This document shows positions 12,013 through 21,079 of a DNA stretch of 35,053 nt, one piece after another (positions within the stretch are counted from its first letter, which is position 1; every line of letters begins with the position of its first letter). The stretch comes from a virus. The notes below the pieces were generated by a model. The model saw nothing but the letters and a program-made list of their open reading frames with translations, had not been told where the DNA came from and did no database searches. The stretch is from positions 1-35,053 of the IMG/VR virus record IMGVR_UViG_3300042988_000546. The stretch is one strand, 5' to 3'. The position numbers and the translations under genes were made by a program.

Positions 12013-12034
12013 GAAGCCCCTTTCTAGGGGCTTC
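12013..12034 (-). terminator. Hairpin after the holin-like gene
   Basis: GAAGCCCC (12013-12020) and GGGGCTTC (12027-12034) form a perfect 8-bp G/C-rich stem with a 6-base loop, four bases after the stop of the 12039-12275 gene. No U-tract follows on the minus strand, so it may be a partial terminator or an RNA-stability element separating tail/holin from spanin/endolysin messages. Confidence 0.55.
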
Positions 12035-12038
12035 TATA

Positions 12039-12275
12039 TTACTCATAATCAGGCTTTGCGTTAGGGTACTGCAGTACAACCATACCTACTAACTGAACTA
12101 CTTTAGCGACATTCGTTTGCAGTGCTGCAAGCCATTCAGGTAAGTCGATGCCTTCTACTAAGATACCTCCTACAAATAACACAGCTAACACTAACTGCAA
12201 TGTCTTTGCCCACTTTGGATTGTCTTTTAAAAAGTTGGCTAATACGCCTACGATCAAGTTATTTTTCATCTTCAA
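12039..12275 (-). CDS. Holin-like membrane protein
   Basis: The 78-residue protein has two hydrophobic segments (LQLVLAVLFVGGILVEGI and VAKVVQLVGMVVL) linked by a short amphipathic stretch, with a charged N-terminus. Size, topology and location just before spanin and endolysin genes fit a holin that opens the inner membrane. It overlaps the preceding gene by 17 bases. The family is not certain. Confidence 0.6.
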   Translation of the reverse strand: MKMKNNLIVGVLANFLKDNPKWAKTLQLVLAVLFVGGILVEGIDLPEWLAALQTNVAKVVQLVGMVVLQYPNAKPDYE

Positions 12276-12492
12276 TTATTGGTTTAAATGTGTAAAAATC
12301 TTCATGCTTAAATAATGCCGCCGTTGGCTTGTTACCGATATACTCCAGCTTAGTCTCAATCACACTAACCCTTGTTGTAAGTTCATCTATTTGGTTAATC
12401 TTATACACCAAATAACTTGTATTAACTGTTATTAATGCCCCAAATAAGGGTAGAATAATGTCTTTTATAACGCTGCTTTTCTCGGTTGCCAT
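12259..12492 (-). CDS. Small single-span membrane protein of the lysis module
   Basis: The 77-residue protein has one N-terminal membrane segment (IILPLFGALITVNTSYLVY) followed by a helical region (INQIDELTTRVSVIETKLEYI) likely to form a coiled coil. It resembles small phage holin or anti-holin partners that precede a two-span holin. It overlaps the holin-like gene. The role is inferred from position and topology only. Confidence 0.55.
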   Translation of the reverse strand: MATEKSSVIKDIILPLFGALITVNTSYLVYKINQIDELTTRVSVIETKLEYIGNKPTAALFKHEDFYTFKPIIEDEK

Positions 12493-12495
12493 CGG

Positions 12496-12711
12496 TTACG
12501 AAATATCTGTATTAATAAAATCTTCAATGCTCAAATCTACATAAATAACTTCATTAGTAAACGCCTCTGGAAATTCATTCAAGGTATTCACAGCACAAAC
12601 ATAATAACCGTGTATCGTCTGCCTTGCAAAGAACTGTTTTATGCCGTCCTTCACAACGCCTTGCCATTGGCTTACTTGCTCACTCGTTAGCTTGATATAA
12701 TTATCTGTCAT
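12496..12711 (-). CDS. Hypothetical protein at the tail-lysis boundary
   Basis: The 71-residue soluble protein (MTDNYIKLTSEQVSQWQGVV..) overlaps the end of the exported appendage gene by 4 bases. It could be a small tail-fibre-associated protein, similar in position to the short proteins that follow fibre genes in many phages. No motif is recognised. Confidence 0.55.
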   Translation of the reverse strand: MTDNYIKLTSEQVSQWQGVVKDGIKQFFARQTIHGYYVCAVNTLNEFPEAFTNEVIYVDLSIEDFINTDIS

Positions 12712-13583
12712 CGCCCTAGTCTTGTTTTTATTCGTTGCACAATATCGTTAAAAGTACTCATACTGCTTACCAGCTTACCAGCGTAAAGAAATTGTATAGT
12801 TGAACCCGCAAATTGCGAAGCAGTACCATTGTCATTTAACGCCGATACAAAAAAATTATCTGCCCCTATCGCCGCTGTTGTTGCTGTAGTACTAGCTTGC
12901 TGTGTTGCATCTCTAAACACTGTTCTCCTATGCGTAGTTGCGTTGTTAAATGTAACTCGCATAGTCCACATAGCAACCGTGTTGGTATCAGGCATGGCGT
13001 AGTTAGTAGTTGTTAAGTCAAAGCCGTTGTATAGTGTTCTTTGTGCTGAAGTAATTGTTATGCGTGGGATGATACGTATTAAATAGTTTGAGTTAGCAAA
13101 CCCAAACAAAGAACGGTTAGTGCCGCTTGCGGGCAGTTGATTACCCATAGCAACGCTTATCTGTGCGTTATACACACCGATATTATTCAAAGGGAAATTG
13201 CTATTCTCATATTGAGTCGTAATGTTATAAGATACCCCGCTATTATTATGCGTAGGGCTACCGACAAAAGTTGCTTTATATAAGGTCGGGTTCTTATAAT
13301 TAAAAGCGTGTGCTTGTGCTGTACCACCAATGTAAAGTCTAATCAACTGGCCACTATCCCATATACTTGCATCGCTACCTAGCGGATGAGCATGGCCTTT
13401 CATTCGCTTAATGGCTTCGTAGGCTACGAATAGCTTTTGCGTATCACTTGCAGCCATGCCGCCACTATCTACTAAGGCTATGTGTGCATCCCTATCAACC
13501 TTTTGCCGACTTGCAACCACACCAGCCATCTGCCCGTATGATTGCAAGCTTAAAAGTAATAATATGTATAAAAAATATTTCAT
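12708..13583 (-). CDS. Putative virion appendage protein with N-terminal signal peptide
   Basis: The 291-residue protein begins with a Sec-type signal (MKYFLYILLLLSLQSYGQ) followed by a Gly/Ser/Thr/Asn-rich beta-type sequence with little charge. Its position between tail genes and lysis genes and its composition suggest a receptor-binding or decorating protein, possibly with a lectin-like jelly-roll. The signal peptide is unexpected for a virion protein assembled in the cytoplasm. The C-terminus is basic and helical (FNDIVQRIKTRLGR). Confidence 0.55.
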   Translation of the reverse strand: MKYFLYILLLLSLQSYGQMAGVVASRQKVDRDAHIALVDSGGMAASDTQKLFVAYEAIKRMKGHAHPLGSDASIWDSGQLIRLYIGGTAQAHAFNYKNPTLYKATFVGSPTHNNSGVSYNITTQYENSNFPLNNIGVYNAQISVAMGNQLPASGTNRSLFGFANSNYLIRIIPRITITSAQRTLYNGFDLTTTNYAMPDTNTVAMWTMRVTFNNATTHRRTVFRDATQQASTTATTAAIGADNFFVSALNDNGTASQFAGSTIQFLYAGKLVSSMSTFNDIVQRIKTRLGR

Positions 13584-13587
13584 CTTA

Positions 13588-15201
13588 TTAGATTATATCA
13601 CCCATTAACGTCCATTCATCAGTGCCTACCTTTATCAACGTTGCAGCGGAATACCTTACACGACTTCTATTAGCTCCGTCAGGGCTATTCATCGTTACGC
13701 CACCGCTAGGAGTAAATGTAATTTGCCCCGTGCCCATCTGCGTAACAGTTACCTTTGTCCCAATGGGAAATGCTACACTTGCATTGGTCGGTATCGTTAG
13801 AGTGCCACTGCTTGATAAATTAAGCCTTATGAACCCACTTTCATCGCCTAATTGCAACGTATAGTTAGCAGTTGGCACACGAATAAACATAGCCTTACGG
13901 TCAAGGGGAACCGTATCACTTTTGCGTAAGTAAGGCGTTAGCATTGTGGCCGTATCTGCTGCCCTAATAACTAACGACCCATTTACCAATAAATTACCTG
14001 CCACACTTGCATTAGTTGTATTTGCAGCCCCAAAAGTAGCAACTGTTGTTCCACTGCTATTTTGCAAGGCTAAGCCATCGCTACCTGCTGCCCTTACTCT
14101 ATGCGTTGAATTTAAACTATCTCTTATACGTGGGGCTATTAATGCCGCTACACTGTCATCGCCTTTTTGTCGCCATGCTCTGGTTGAATACTCTAACGTG
14201 TCGATAGTTGCAATACCGCCACTACCATTTGCCGCTGCTGTAACTCTACCTTGTGCATCTACGGTAATATTGGCCGATGTATAACTACCTGCTGTTACGC
14301 CTGTGTTGGGCAAATTGACGTTAATATTCCCGCTGCTAGTGATAGGGCTGTTAACTATGGTTAAAGTACTAGAAGTGATACCAACGCTTGTAACACTACC
14401 AGTACCACCACCGCCGCCACCTGCAACGGGGCCAGTACTAAAGCCCCCTACTAATATCCTAAATTCATCTACTGCACTCACTCTGAAATTAGGAATCTTA
14501 ATAATCACGCCGCCAGTACTTAACGTGTCGTATTGCGAAGGGAATTTTAAAAAGCCTATACCATTGTAATAAACCTCTGGTTTAATGCCATCTAAAGCAA
14601 TGTTAGCATAAACTGTATCATTCACGAAATCACCGCCGTTAACTGCTAATATATAGCTACTATCTTGCTCTATGTCGCCTCTAATCTTGCTCCACTTTGC
14701 ACCGTTCCATAAATACAGTAAGCTATCTGTCTGGTTAACCATGATAGCCCCTGCACGTAGTAGGCCGTTCTTTAGCGAAGTATCACCTAATGGTACGTGG
14801 AAGGTGCTATCTGTTGCTATACGTAAGAAACGATACCCAGCGTTCAGCATGGGTGTATATGCAACTGTTGTGCTTTGCGTTCTAAAGCGTAGCCCTTGCC
14901 ATGCTGTTGTTGCATTACCACCGTTGCTGCAATTGGTTTCAATTTCTACACCGTACTCCGTATTTGCCGTAAGCCCGTTAAAAGTTACGGTAGTTGTTGT
15001 TACTACTTGCGTAAATAAGCAAGCCCCTGAAAGGTTGGTAATACAAACAGTGTAGCCTGCTGCACCTGTTACTGCGTTCCATTGTACCGTTACACTTCTA
15101 TTTGTGATATTTCGCACACTTTTAACAGTAGCCGTATCGCACGGTTGTGCTATTGCCCCCAACGTAAATAAAGTAAAGATAAATGCTAATATATGCTTCA
15201 T
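13588..15201 (-). CDS. Putative tail fibre/appendage protein with signal peptide and FnIII domain
   Basis: The 537-residue protein has a signal peptide (MKHILAFIFTLFTLGAIAQ) and a fibronectin type III domain (about 25-110; SVTVQWNAVTGAAGYTV, ANTEYGVEIETNC). A fibre-type region follows, with a Gly-rich hinge (about 257-265) and typical phage fibre phrases (VTSVGITSSTLTIVN, GVTAGSYTSANITVDAQG). The C-terminal domain is beta-rich. It probably contacts the host surface or glycans. As with its neighbour, the export signal is odd for a virion component. Confidence 0.65.
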   Translation of the reverse strand: MKHILAFIFTLFTLGAIAQPCDTATVKSVRNITNRSVTVQWNAVTGAAGYTVCITNLSGACLFTQVVTTTTVTFNGLTANTEYGVEIETNCSNGGNATTAWQGLRFRTQSTTVAYTPMLNAGYRFLRIATDSTFHVPLGDTSLKNGLLRAGAIMVNQTDSLLYLWNGAKWSKIRGDIEQDSSYILAVNGGDFVNDTVYANIALDGIKPEVYYNGIGFLKFPSQYDTLSTGGVIIKIPNFRVSAVDEFRILVGGFSTGPVAGGGGGGTGSVTSVGITSSTLTIVNSPITSSGNINVNLPNTGVTAGSYTSANITVDAQGRVTAAANGSGGIATIDTLEYSTRAWRQKGDDSVAALIAPRIRDSLNSTHRVRAAGSDGLALQNSSGTTVATFGAANTTNASVAGNLLVNGSLVIRAADTATMLTPYLRKSDTVPLDRKAMFIRVPTANYTLQLGDESGFIRLNLSSSGTLTIPTNASVAFPIGTKVTVTQMGTGQITFTPSGGVTMNSPDGANRSRVRYSAATLIKVGTDEWTLMGDII

Positions 15202-15205
15202 AATG

Positions 15206-15865
15206 CTATTGATATAATACGATTAATTGTTCACCAATATTGAAAGGTTGGTCGAAAAATATAGTACCTGTAGTTGAATCAAAACGAGCTTCCTTATCGA
15301 TGCTTGGAGTCCCACCAACCAGATAGTACTCTTGCCCATCCCTCGCAACGCTTACTACTGTACGGCCTATTAGTGTAGTAAAAGTAAATTGGGTTTCGCC
15401 ACCGCTTGCTTTATCTTGTAACCTCATAATATTGCCTCCGCTTGGTGTAAAATTGTATAATAAAGTAATGCCACCCGTCACTTGCATTGATGCGTTAAAA
15501 GTACCTGCGTCCGCTTGTGATATTGTTTCGCTAATGCTTTGGCCTATGGCTGTAAATTGATAGCTAACATTATTACCTAGCAAATCAACCACTTGCATAA
15601 TGATATTTACTGGCTGAATATCGAACTGCAAAGCACGCAAGGCACTTACTGTGAATGGTTCATCTATGGTAGTAAGGCCATCAAAATCTAACTTAGCACT
15701 TAATCTTTTACCTCTAAACTCGCTCCACTTTCCGCTTTGTGTATTGCTGATTTCTATTAACTGTAATTCTGTTGCTAAAGTAGCAGCACGTAAGCAGCTT
15801 ATCGGCAACCATTGGCCGCCAAAGTAGAACAATAATGCTCCGTCATATCCTAGTACTTTAGCCAT
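15206..15865 (-). CDS. Tail protein, tail-tube-like domain
   Basis: The 219-residue protein contains IEISNTQSGKWSEFRGKRLSAK plus LDFDGLTT (about 37-67). This resembles the segment of siphovirus major tail proteins in which the strand pattern E-I-S-x-x-x-G-x-W precedes the tube beta-hairpin. Lying after the tape-measure and tip genes, it more likely belongs to the distal tail or baseplate than to the tube itself. It overlaps the 725-residue tip gene by one base. Confidence 0.55.
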   Translation of the reverse strand: MAKVLGYDGALLFYFGGQWLPISCLRAATLATELQLIEISNTQSGKWSEFRGKRLSAKLDFDGLTTIDEPFTVSALRALQFDIQPVNIIMQVVDLLGNNVSYQFTAIGQSISETISQADAGTFNASMQVTGGITLLYNFTPSGGNIMRLQDKASGGETQFTFTTLIGRTVVSVARDGQEYYLVGGTPSIDKEARFDSTTGTIFFDQPFNIGEQLIVLYQ

Positions 15866-18042
15866 TACTTATATAAATAATTGAATGTGTATTCACTATT
15901 CGGTATGTCAATTGCACCCCTATCGCTTTCATCGTACAACTCCCACAAAGTTAACGTAATTTGGCCGTTGCGGTAGTCTATTTTTTCAATAGATGCTATC
16001 CAAAAATATCTCACTACGCCTGTTGTTTCGGTGTCATCGTACACTAATATTGTTCTTGTTAAATCGATATGCTTACCGTTGTATATAAGGCCATCCACAG
16101 TGCCATCAATAACAGTGCGTACTTTGTACTTTGCCCTAAATTCTTGTGCGTTCAAGCACTTGCCTAAAGGTGCTAACGTTGTGTCGTTAGGCAATCTCCA
16201 TAGGTTAGTAACTGTCCCATCTGCAACTGTTAAAGAACCACGCAAAATACTACTAGGGGCATCATCTATCTTCACCTCATAGCTATGTGTACTCTTAGCG
16301 TTTTTATTGCTAGTAGTTAAATGTTCGTGGCCGTCTAAATCATTGCGTCCATTTACGAAAGGCGTGTATTCGAATTTAACTTGACTTATGTAACAGTTTT
16401 GTTGCTGGTTCGTGCCTATGCCTGCACCTGTGCCATTAAAGCCGTAAATTTCAAAGAATAGCTGTCCATCTTCGGGTACTTTCAAGAAAGCCCCGCCAGC
16501 ACTATCGTTTATAGCTGCAAAATCAATCTGCGTATATTCTTCAGTAAATCCTTGCCCGTCGTTATTGAATACACAGTTAGGTATATTAGTAGGGTTATCT
16601 ATGTTTAAAATAGGCGAACCGCTAGCAGTTATCGGGTATGTCAAATTCGGTGGTGTAAGTAGCTGGTTAAATCTCCACCCAGCAGGCTGCCCGCTATTTT
16701 GAAACCTTACCAACCTATAAAACTTGCCACCGCTATTAGGTGCTAATATAACGTTCATTTGGAAGGATGGGAACGTTACACCAGCATCTGTTTTAGCAAG
16801 GCAAGAAAAATTAAATTCATCGTTTTTTCTTACCTTAATACCGTTCGTTCTTACGCCAAAATAACGCAATGTAAGGCCGCTCCCTGTTGGCTGTTGACGT
16901 TTGATTAGCAAAGATTCTTCCAGCGGCTTATTCGTTAATACGCTTCTATTCTTTATTACCTCTGCACCTATCACCCCGCTCCCGTAATTTATCTGTGCCC
17001 AAAATGGTGGTATCGAATACTTTTTAGTGCTTACGCCGTTGAATATAAAGTCTGAAATTAAGAACCCGTCCACTTCAAAATTGGTAGCATAAATACCTGC
17101 TTGCTGTGTGTACTTGTACGTTCTTTTAAGGCTCTTTATCGGCCTCTCTAGTCTACGCTGTGCATTTACATCAATGAACCTTTGCGTTAGTCTAGGCTCG
17201 TTAATAATCGCTTGTGCTCCCGTTGCTTGGTAGCTAAAGGTAGCTTGCAATTCGTTATTAGCAGTCCACGTATAATATACGCAAGGTGCTGCACTGCTAC
17301 TACTTCCGCTACGATACGATACATCAGCCAAAGGTTCTAATATATGCCAAACCCCACCAACTTGTTTAAGCTGCAATTTCAAGCCTATCAGAATATCATT
17401 TAGTATGTCATAGCAATTCCTAGAACCGTTGTTTTCTTGCGTAAAAAAGTAGTCTAGGTAAGTTTGTGCTAACGGGTCGGCAAAGATATTTGTACTTTTA
17501 TTTTCATGCCTTTGCTCAAAGGTATTTGCCCAGCTTATAACGGGTAGCTGTAACCCTGTTGCATTGATACACTTTTCAATAATTTGCAATAAAGTTAGCC
17601 GCTCCGTTGCTGTTTGTGGCGTAGGGAAAAGTATGTTTTTAATCAACCCCAAATTATCGCTAAACCCTAATTCATACACATAAGGTGCTGCATCTAAAGG
17701 CTCTTTACAATCATCTTGTACTAAGTAGCCTTCATAAAGCTTTTCGTTAGTTGTTTGGCATAATGCAACTACCTTATACCTTTCATCATCATCAGAATAA
17801 AAAAGTTTAAAAGGTATGCTTTTATCGTTAAATATTGATAGCGTGGCCGTACTTGCTATAATGCCGTAATCAGTCGGGTTTTCGCCTTCGTTTTGGTACT
17901 TTACAGTAAATGCAGCACTGCCAGCATCTAATTGCCTTGCTACGCCTGTAAAGTCTTTTTCTTGTATGCGAATATCGTACAAAGGCTCACCGTCAGTAGG
18001 TGAACCTTTGAAACGAATAATGTATTTATCAATGTAAGCCAT
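15865..18042 (-). CDS. Large tail tip/baseplate protein
   Basis: The 725-residue protein directly follows the tape-measure gene in transcription order, the place of distal tail and tail-associated proteins. The N-terminus (MAYIDKYIIRFKGSPTDGEP..) reads as a beta-rich tail-tube-like fold, the middle has several beta domains, and the C-terminus includes VYDDTETTGVVRYFWIASIEKI. I see no enzymatic motif. It probably forms the tail tip hub. The name rests on gene order and size. Confidence 0.6.
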   Translation of the reverse strand: MAYIDKYIIRFKGSPTDGEPLYDIRIQEKDFTGVARQLDAGSAAFTVKYQNEGENPTDYGIIASTATLSIFNDKSIPFKLFYSDDDERYKVVALCQTTNEKLYEGYLVQDDCKEPLDAAPYVYELGFSDNLGLIKNILFPTPQTATERLTLLQIIEKCINATGLQLPVISWANTFEQRHENKSTNIFADPLAQTYLDYFFTQENNGSRNCYDILNDILIGLKLQLKQVGGVWHILEPLADVSYRSGSSSSAAPCVYYTWTANNELQATFSYQATGAQAIINEPRLTQRFIDVNAQRRLERPIKSLKRTYKYTQQAGIYATNFEVDGFLISDFIFNGVSTKKYSIPPFWAQINYGSGVIGAEVIKNRSVLTNKPLEESLLIKRQQPTGSGLTLRYFGVRTNGIKVRKNDEFNFSCLAKTDAGVTFPSFQMNVILAPNSGGKFYRLVRFQNSGQPAGWRFNQLLTPPNLTYPITASGSPILNIDNPTNIPNCVFNNDGQGFTEEYTQIDFAAINDSAGGAFLKVPEDGQLFFEIYGFNGTGAGIGTNQQQNCYISQVKFEYTPFVNGRNDLDGHEHLTTSNKNAKSTHSYEVKIDDAPSSILRGSLTVADGTVTNLWRLPNDTTLAPLGKCLNAQEFRAKYKVRTVIDGTVDGLIYNGKHIDLTRTILVYDDTETTGVVRYFWIASIEKIDYRNGQITLTLWELYDESDRGAIDIPNSEYTFNYLYK

Positions 18043-18051
18043 TAATCAAAA

Positions 18052-19986
18052 TTAACCATTTCTGTCTACAAATCGCTTGCTTTGCATCACCTGTAAGTAA
18101 AGCTCACCATTACGGTAAATAGGTATGAACTGATTACCCCCACCACCTTGTGGCAAACCACCTGCAAGGCTGTTAAATCTGTTTAATGGGATAACGGCTT
18201 CGGGGCCTTGCTCACCCAATAAAGTGTTAGTTGGTCTAGTAAATACACCACCTGATGCAGATGGCCTAGCTTGCCCAAATAATGCCGCAAGGGAAGCACC
18301 TGCACCGCCGCCACTTGCTAAGTTGCTTTTAAATAAGCTCCCAATTTTCCCAGCTTTCCCGCCCGTTACTACGTTGATAATTACCGCTAACGCTGCTGCC
18401 CTTGCTACTGCAACTGCTAATTCCTTAATAACTCCAGCCAACGCCTTACCAAAAGCCGCAAAAGCATTTCCGCTACCTTCAATAATGGTATTGAAAAAAT
18501 CGTTAAAAGGTTGCGTTAAAAAGTCGGTAATAAATGCCCTTGCTAACGCTGCACGTTCTTGCACAAAATTGAAATAATCTTCAACCGCTCCCTTAATGTT
18601 TTCGATAAAAGAAAGCGTGTTTAAAAACTGTGTTGCGTTAGCTACATTAGCCGCTGCTGCATTTAACACATTGGCACTCGGTACTGCTAACCCTATTTTT
18701 ATAGGGTCGTTTTTTGCAATACGTTCTTTATCTAATTTGTCGAAAAAATCTTTAGAAGCTTTTGCCCTCCGTCTTTCTTCATCTTCTAATTCTTTCAACC
18801 TGCGTTTTCTATCCGCTTCGGCTTTTTTACGTGCATCTTCAGTCGTTTTAATGCCTTTTAAATCGACCTTTTCAATATTGGTAAGCTGATTCGCAACATT
18901 AGTTAATTCAACCTCTAATGTGTTGGCTTGGTTAGATAACTGGCCAATAAAGTTATTCTTTAACCTAGCGCCTGTCTTTACAACGGTTTCAGCAAACGTG
19001 TTGGCAGCCTTTTCACCGCTGCTAAATGGCTTGAATGGGTTAAAATCTTTAAATATTGCACCTAGTAATAACACGCTTTTTTGGGTGAAACTAACATTAT
19101 CGCTAATGCCGCTCTTTTCGGCTTCACGTTGCTTTTTACGCAAGTCTAACAATTCACCTTCAAGTACTTGCTGTTGTATGCGTAAGCCTAATGCCTTGTT
19201 AGCCTTTTCATAGGCGGCTGTAATGTCTGCAATACTGCTTTTTTCAGCGTTCAAGTTACCAAAGTAATTTGGGTACAACTGCTGCAAGCTATCTAACGCA
19301 TTTTTACGCTGGGTAGTTGTAGATGCTGCATTAGTAGCAATATCTACCAACGTTTTAAGGCTGAAACTTTCTTTGTCAATAGTGCCTGCTATATCAGTTT
19401 GTGCAAGCTTTAATTTTTTAACTACTTCGGTATATTCTTGTACACGGTCTTTAGTTTCGCCGAATGCTTTACTAAGCTGTGGCAGTAACGCAATACCAAT
19501 ACCTATCAAGTTAATTGGGCTAAGTAACGAAGCACCTAATTGTTTAAATATCTCTACATTAGTTGCACCTGCTGCCCTTGCTGCTTTAAAAGCATCTGTT
19601 AGCTGTGGTAAGTTGTTACTGATACCTAGCAACCCTGTTTGAAAGCTGAAAGCAAACGCTGGTGCTTCACGCAATACTTGGTTAAAAGATTGCTGCGTGA
19701 ATTGCACTTTGTTAGCTGCGTTGCTATAATTTAAACCTGCATTTGCAAGTCCTTTTTGTGCCTCTGTTAGCTCTGTTATAGCTCTATTGTACTTTACTAA
19801 CTCGGTTGTAGTAGTAGCGTTTTGTTGTGCCTTTTTAAGCAAATCAAATGAAGCCCTTGCACTTGCCAAAGACACCTTTGTCCCTTGTGCAAAGTCTTTT
19901 ACTTCCTGCGTTGCTTTTTCAAGGCCAGCAATAATATTTTTAGTATCCGCCGATAACTGTACTTCTAAGCTAGCTATTGTTGCCAT
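18052..19986 (-). CDS. Tail tape measure protein
   Basis: The 644-residue protein has a long helical, Ala/Gln/Lys-rich N-terminal part (EKATQEVKDFAQGTKVSLAS..), hydrophobic central segments (about 165-190 and 515-550) and a Gly-rich end (ASGGVFTRPTNTLLGEQG plus PEAVIPL), a phrase common near the C-terminus of tape measure proteins. It sets tail length and is ejected with DNA. At the usual 0.15 nm per residue it predicts a tail near 100 nm. Its 5' end overlaps the frameshifted chaperone gene by 17 bases. Confidence 0.85.
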   Translation of the reverse strand: MATIASLEVQLSADTKNIIAGLEKATQEVKDFAQGTKVSLASARASFDLLKKAQQNATTTTELVKYNRAITELTEAQKGLANAGLNYSNAANKVQFTQQSFNQVLREAPAFAFSFQTGLLGISNNLPQLTDAFKAARAAGATNVEIFKQLGASLLSPINLIGIGIALLPQLSKAFGETKDRVQEYTEVVKKLKLAQTDIAGTIDKESFSLKTLVDIATNAASTTTQRKNALDSLQQLYPNYFGNLNAEKSSIADITAAYEKANKALGLRIQQQVLEGELLDLRKKQREAEKSGISDNVSFTQKSVLLLGAIFKDFNPFKPFSSGEKAANTFAETVVKTGARLKNNFIGQLSNQANTLEVELTNVANQLTNIEKVDLKGIKTTEDARKKAEADRKRRLKELEDEERRRAKASKDFFDKLDKERIAKNDPIKIGLAVPSANVLNAAAANVANATQFLNTLSFIENIKGAVEDYFNFVQERAALARAFITDFLTQPFNDFFNTIIEGSGNAFAAFGKALAGVIKELAVAVARAAALAVIINVVTGGKAGKIGSLFKSNLASGGGAGASLAALFGQARPSASGGVFTRPTNTLLGEQGPEAVIPLNRFNSLAGGLPQGGGGNQFIPIYRNGELYLQVMQSKRFVDRNG

Positions 19987-20263
19987 TATGTTTAGGCTTT
20001 ATATTATGACGTTTAAATATTTCTTCTACTTGCTCTTTAGTGAACGTAAACCGCTCTTTTTTAGCATCTTGCTTATCGCTTTCTAGCGGCCAGAATTGCT
20101 GCATTGTCTTTGGTTTATCCTTGCTGTTAACAAAGCAGCTTGCATAGCTCCAATAGGCTTGCATACGTGCTAACTTGTAATCTTCTAACCTCTTAGCTGA
20201 AAACCCCTTACAAATACACGAATATTCATAAGGGGTTAGCATGTAGAACTCTTTAGGCTTCAA
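19970..20263 (-). CDS. Tail assembly chaperone, frameshift extension (GT-type T part)
   Basis: The frame (..TWQKVHEFAFGWLGLKPKEF, then YMLTPYEYS..) has no good start of its own but stays open, without stops, upstream to the A-run at 20312-20320 inside the preceding gene. A -1 shift at A AAA AAG there fuses it to the preceding protein, as in the G/GT proteins that chaperone the tape measure. The FGWLGLKPKEFYMLTP phrase resembles the T region of such proteins. Independent translation from the internal ATG of MLTPYEYS is a weaker alternative. Confidence 0.75.
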   Translation of the reverse strand: MKPKEFYMLTPYEYSCICKGFSAKRLEDYKLARMQAYWSYASCFVNSKDKPKTMQQFWPLESDKQDAKKERFTFTKEQVEEIFKRHNIKPKHNGNNS

Positions 20264-20265
20264 TC

Positions 20266-20640
20266 CTAACCAGCCGAAGGCGAACTCGTGGACTTTCTGC
20301 CATGTAGCTTCTTTTTTTTTGTATCGTCAGCATCGGCAATGGCTTTATCAATCACCTTTTTAGCCCCTTGACTTTCAGCAATAGCTTTGTTCACGGCTTC
20401 TAAAATAGGCTTGTAAGCATCTTCATCGGTCATTACTTCATCTACCCATTGAATCACATCAAAATAGGTAAATTCAAGTTCTGTGCCATTGCCAAAGGCA
20501 TAGTTATACAACCCTGCGTAAATAGGTGCGTAGATGCTGTGGCTTTCATCTTTGGCAATTAGCTCACTCATTTTCTGCATAGCTAACATGCCAAAGTAAT
20601 AGCCCCTTTCTTGCCCGCCTATGTTTATTTTAACTACCAT
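20266..20640 (-). CDS. Tail assembly chaperone (G-type)
   Basis: The 124-residue protein (MVVKINIGGQERGYYFGMLA..) lies between the tail tube and tape measure genes, where siphophages encode chaperone G. Its C-terminus (DADDTKKKKLHGRKSTSSPS) spans the slippery A-run and would be read only when no frameshift occurs. It binds the tape measure before tail polymerisation. Gene order and the frameshift signal support the call more than sequence motifs. Confidence 0.75.
   Translation of the reverse strand: MVVKINIGGQERGYYFGMLAMQKMSELIAKDESHSIYAPIYAGLYNYAFGNGTELEFTYFDVIQWVDEVMTDEDAYKPILEAVNKAIAESQGAKKVIDKAIADADDTKKKKLHGRKSTSSPSAG
20311..20321 (-). promoter_or_regulatory. Programmed -1 ribosomal frameshift site (A AAA AAG)
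   Basis: On the minus strand, nine A residues followed by G contain the heptamer A AAA AAG in the zero frame of the G-type gene, the same heptamer used by E. coli dnaX. A -1 slip continues as EATWQKVHEF into the T part with no stop. The zero frame ends 15 codons later at the TAG at 20266. Confidence 0.8.
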
Positions 20641-20643
20641 AAA

Positions 20644-21078
20644 TTATACGTGTACGGTCATTGTTGGGATAACCTTGTTGGTTAAAGTGATACTAAAGTT
20701 TTGAGTTTCATCTAAGCCTAAATTAATGTCTGTATTACTGATGTAAGCAGTACCACTGATTTTTAAATCACCAGCTACAGGCACATTAGGCGAAACTTCG
20801 TAGCCAACAATATCTTTCCCTACCCAAGCATCGTACAAACCCTTTAAACTTATCTTACCACTTGCAGGGTCTAGCAAAATAATACCTTCAATGCTCCATT
20901 CGCCAGCATCAACGATACCTGCTAATTTATCAGCCCCGCAAAAACTATTTGCATCGATAATATTAGTACTACCGCTAAAAGATACACTTGTTAAACATAC
21001 AACTGTATCGTAGCTTGTGCCGCCTGCTACATCTACTTTGAGTAGCATTGTATTGGGCGTAATGTAACGTTCTGCCAT
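20644..21078 (-). CDS. Major tail protein (tail tube)
   Basis: The 144-residue protein is beta-rich with the usual tail-tube composition: TSVSFSGSTNIIDANSFCG, then AGEWSIEGIILLDPASG, and a C-terminal strand ISNTDINLGLDETQNFSITL. It follows the tail terminator and precedes the chaperones, the standard siphovirus order. It polymerises around the tape measure to form the DNA channel. Confidence 0.8.
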   Translation of the reverse strand: MAERYITPNTMLLKVDVAGGTSYDTVVCLTSVSFSGSTNIIDANSFCGADKLAGIVDAGEWSIEGIILLDPASGKISLKGLYDAWVGKDIVGYEVSPNVPVAGDLKISGTAYISNTDINLGLDETQNFSITLTNKVIPTMTVHV

Positions 21079-21079
21079 T

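Noticed and set aside
13622-19642. Long plus-strand open frames opposite the tail genes
   Set aside because: They are antisense shadows of the low-complexity, Thr/Val/Ala-rich tail and tape-measure genes, with no promoters or coupling of their own.
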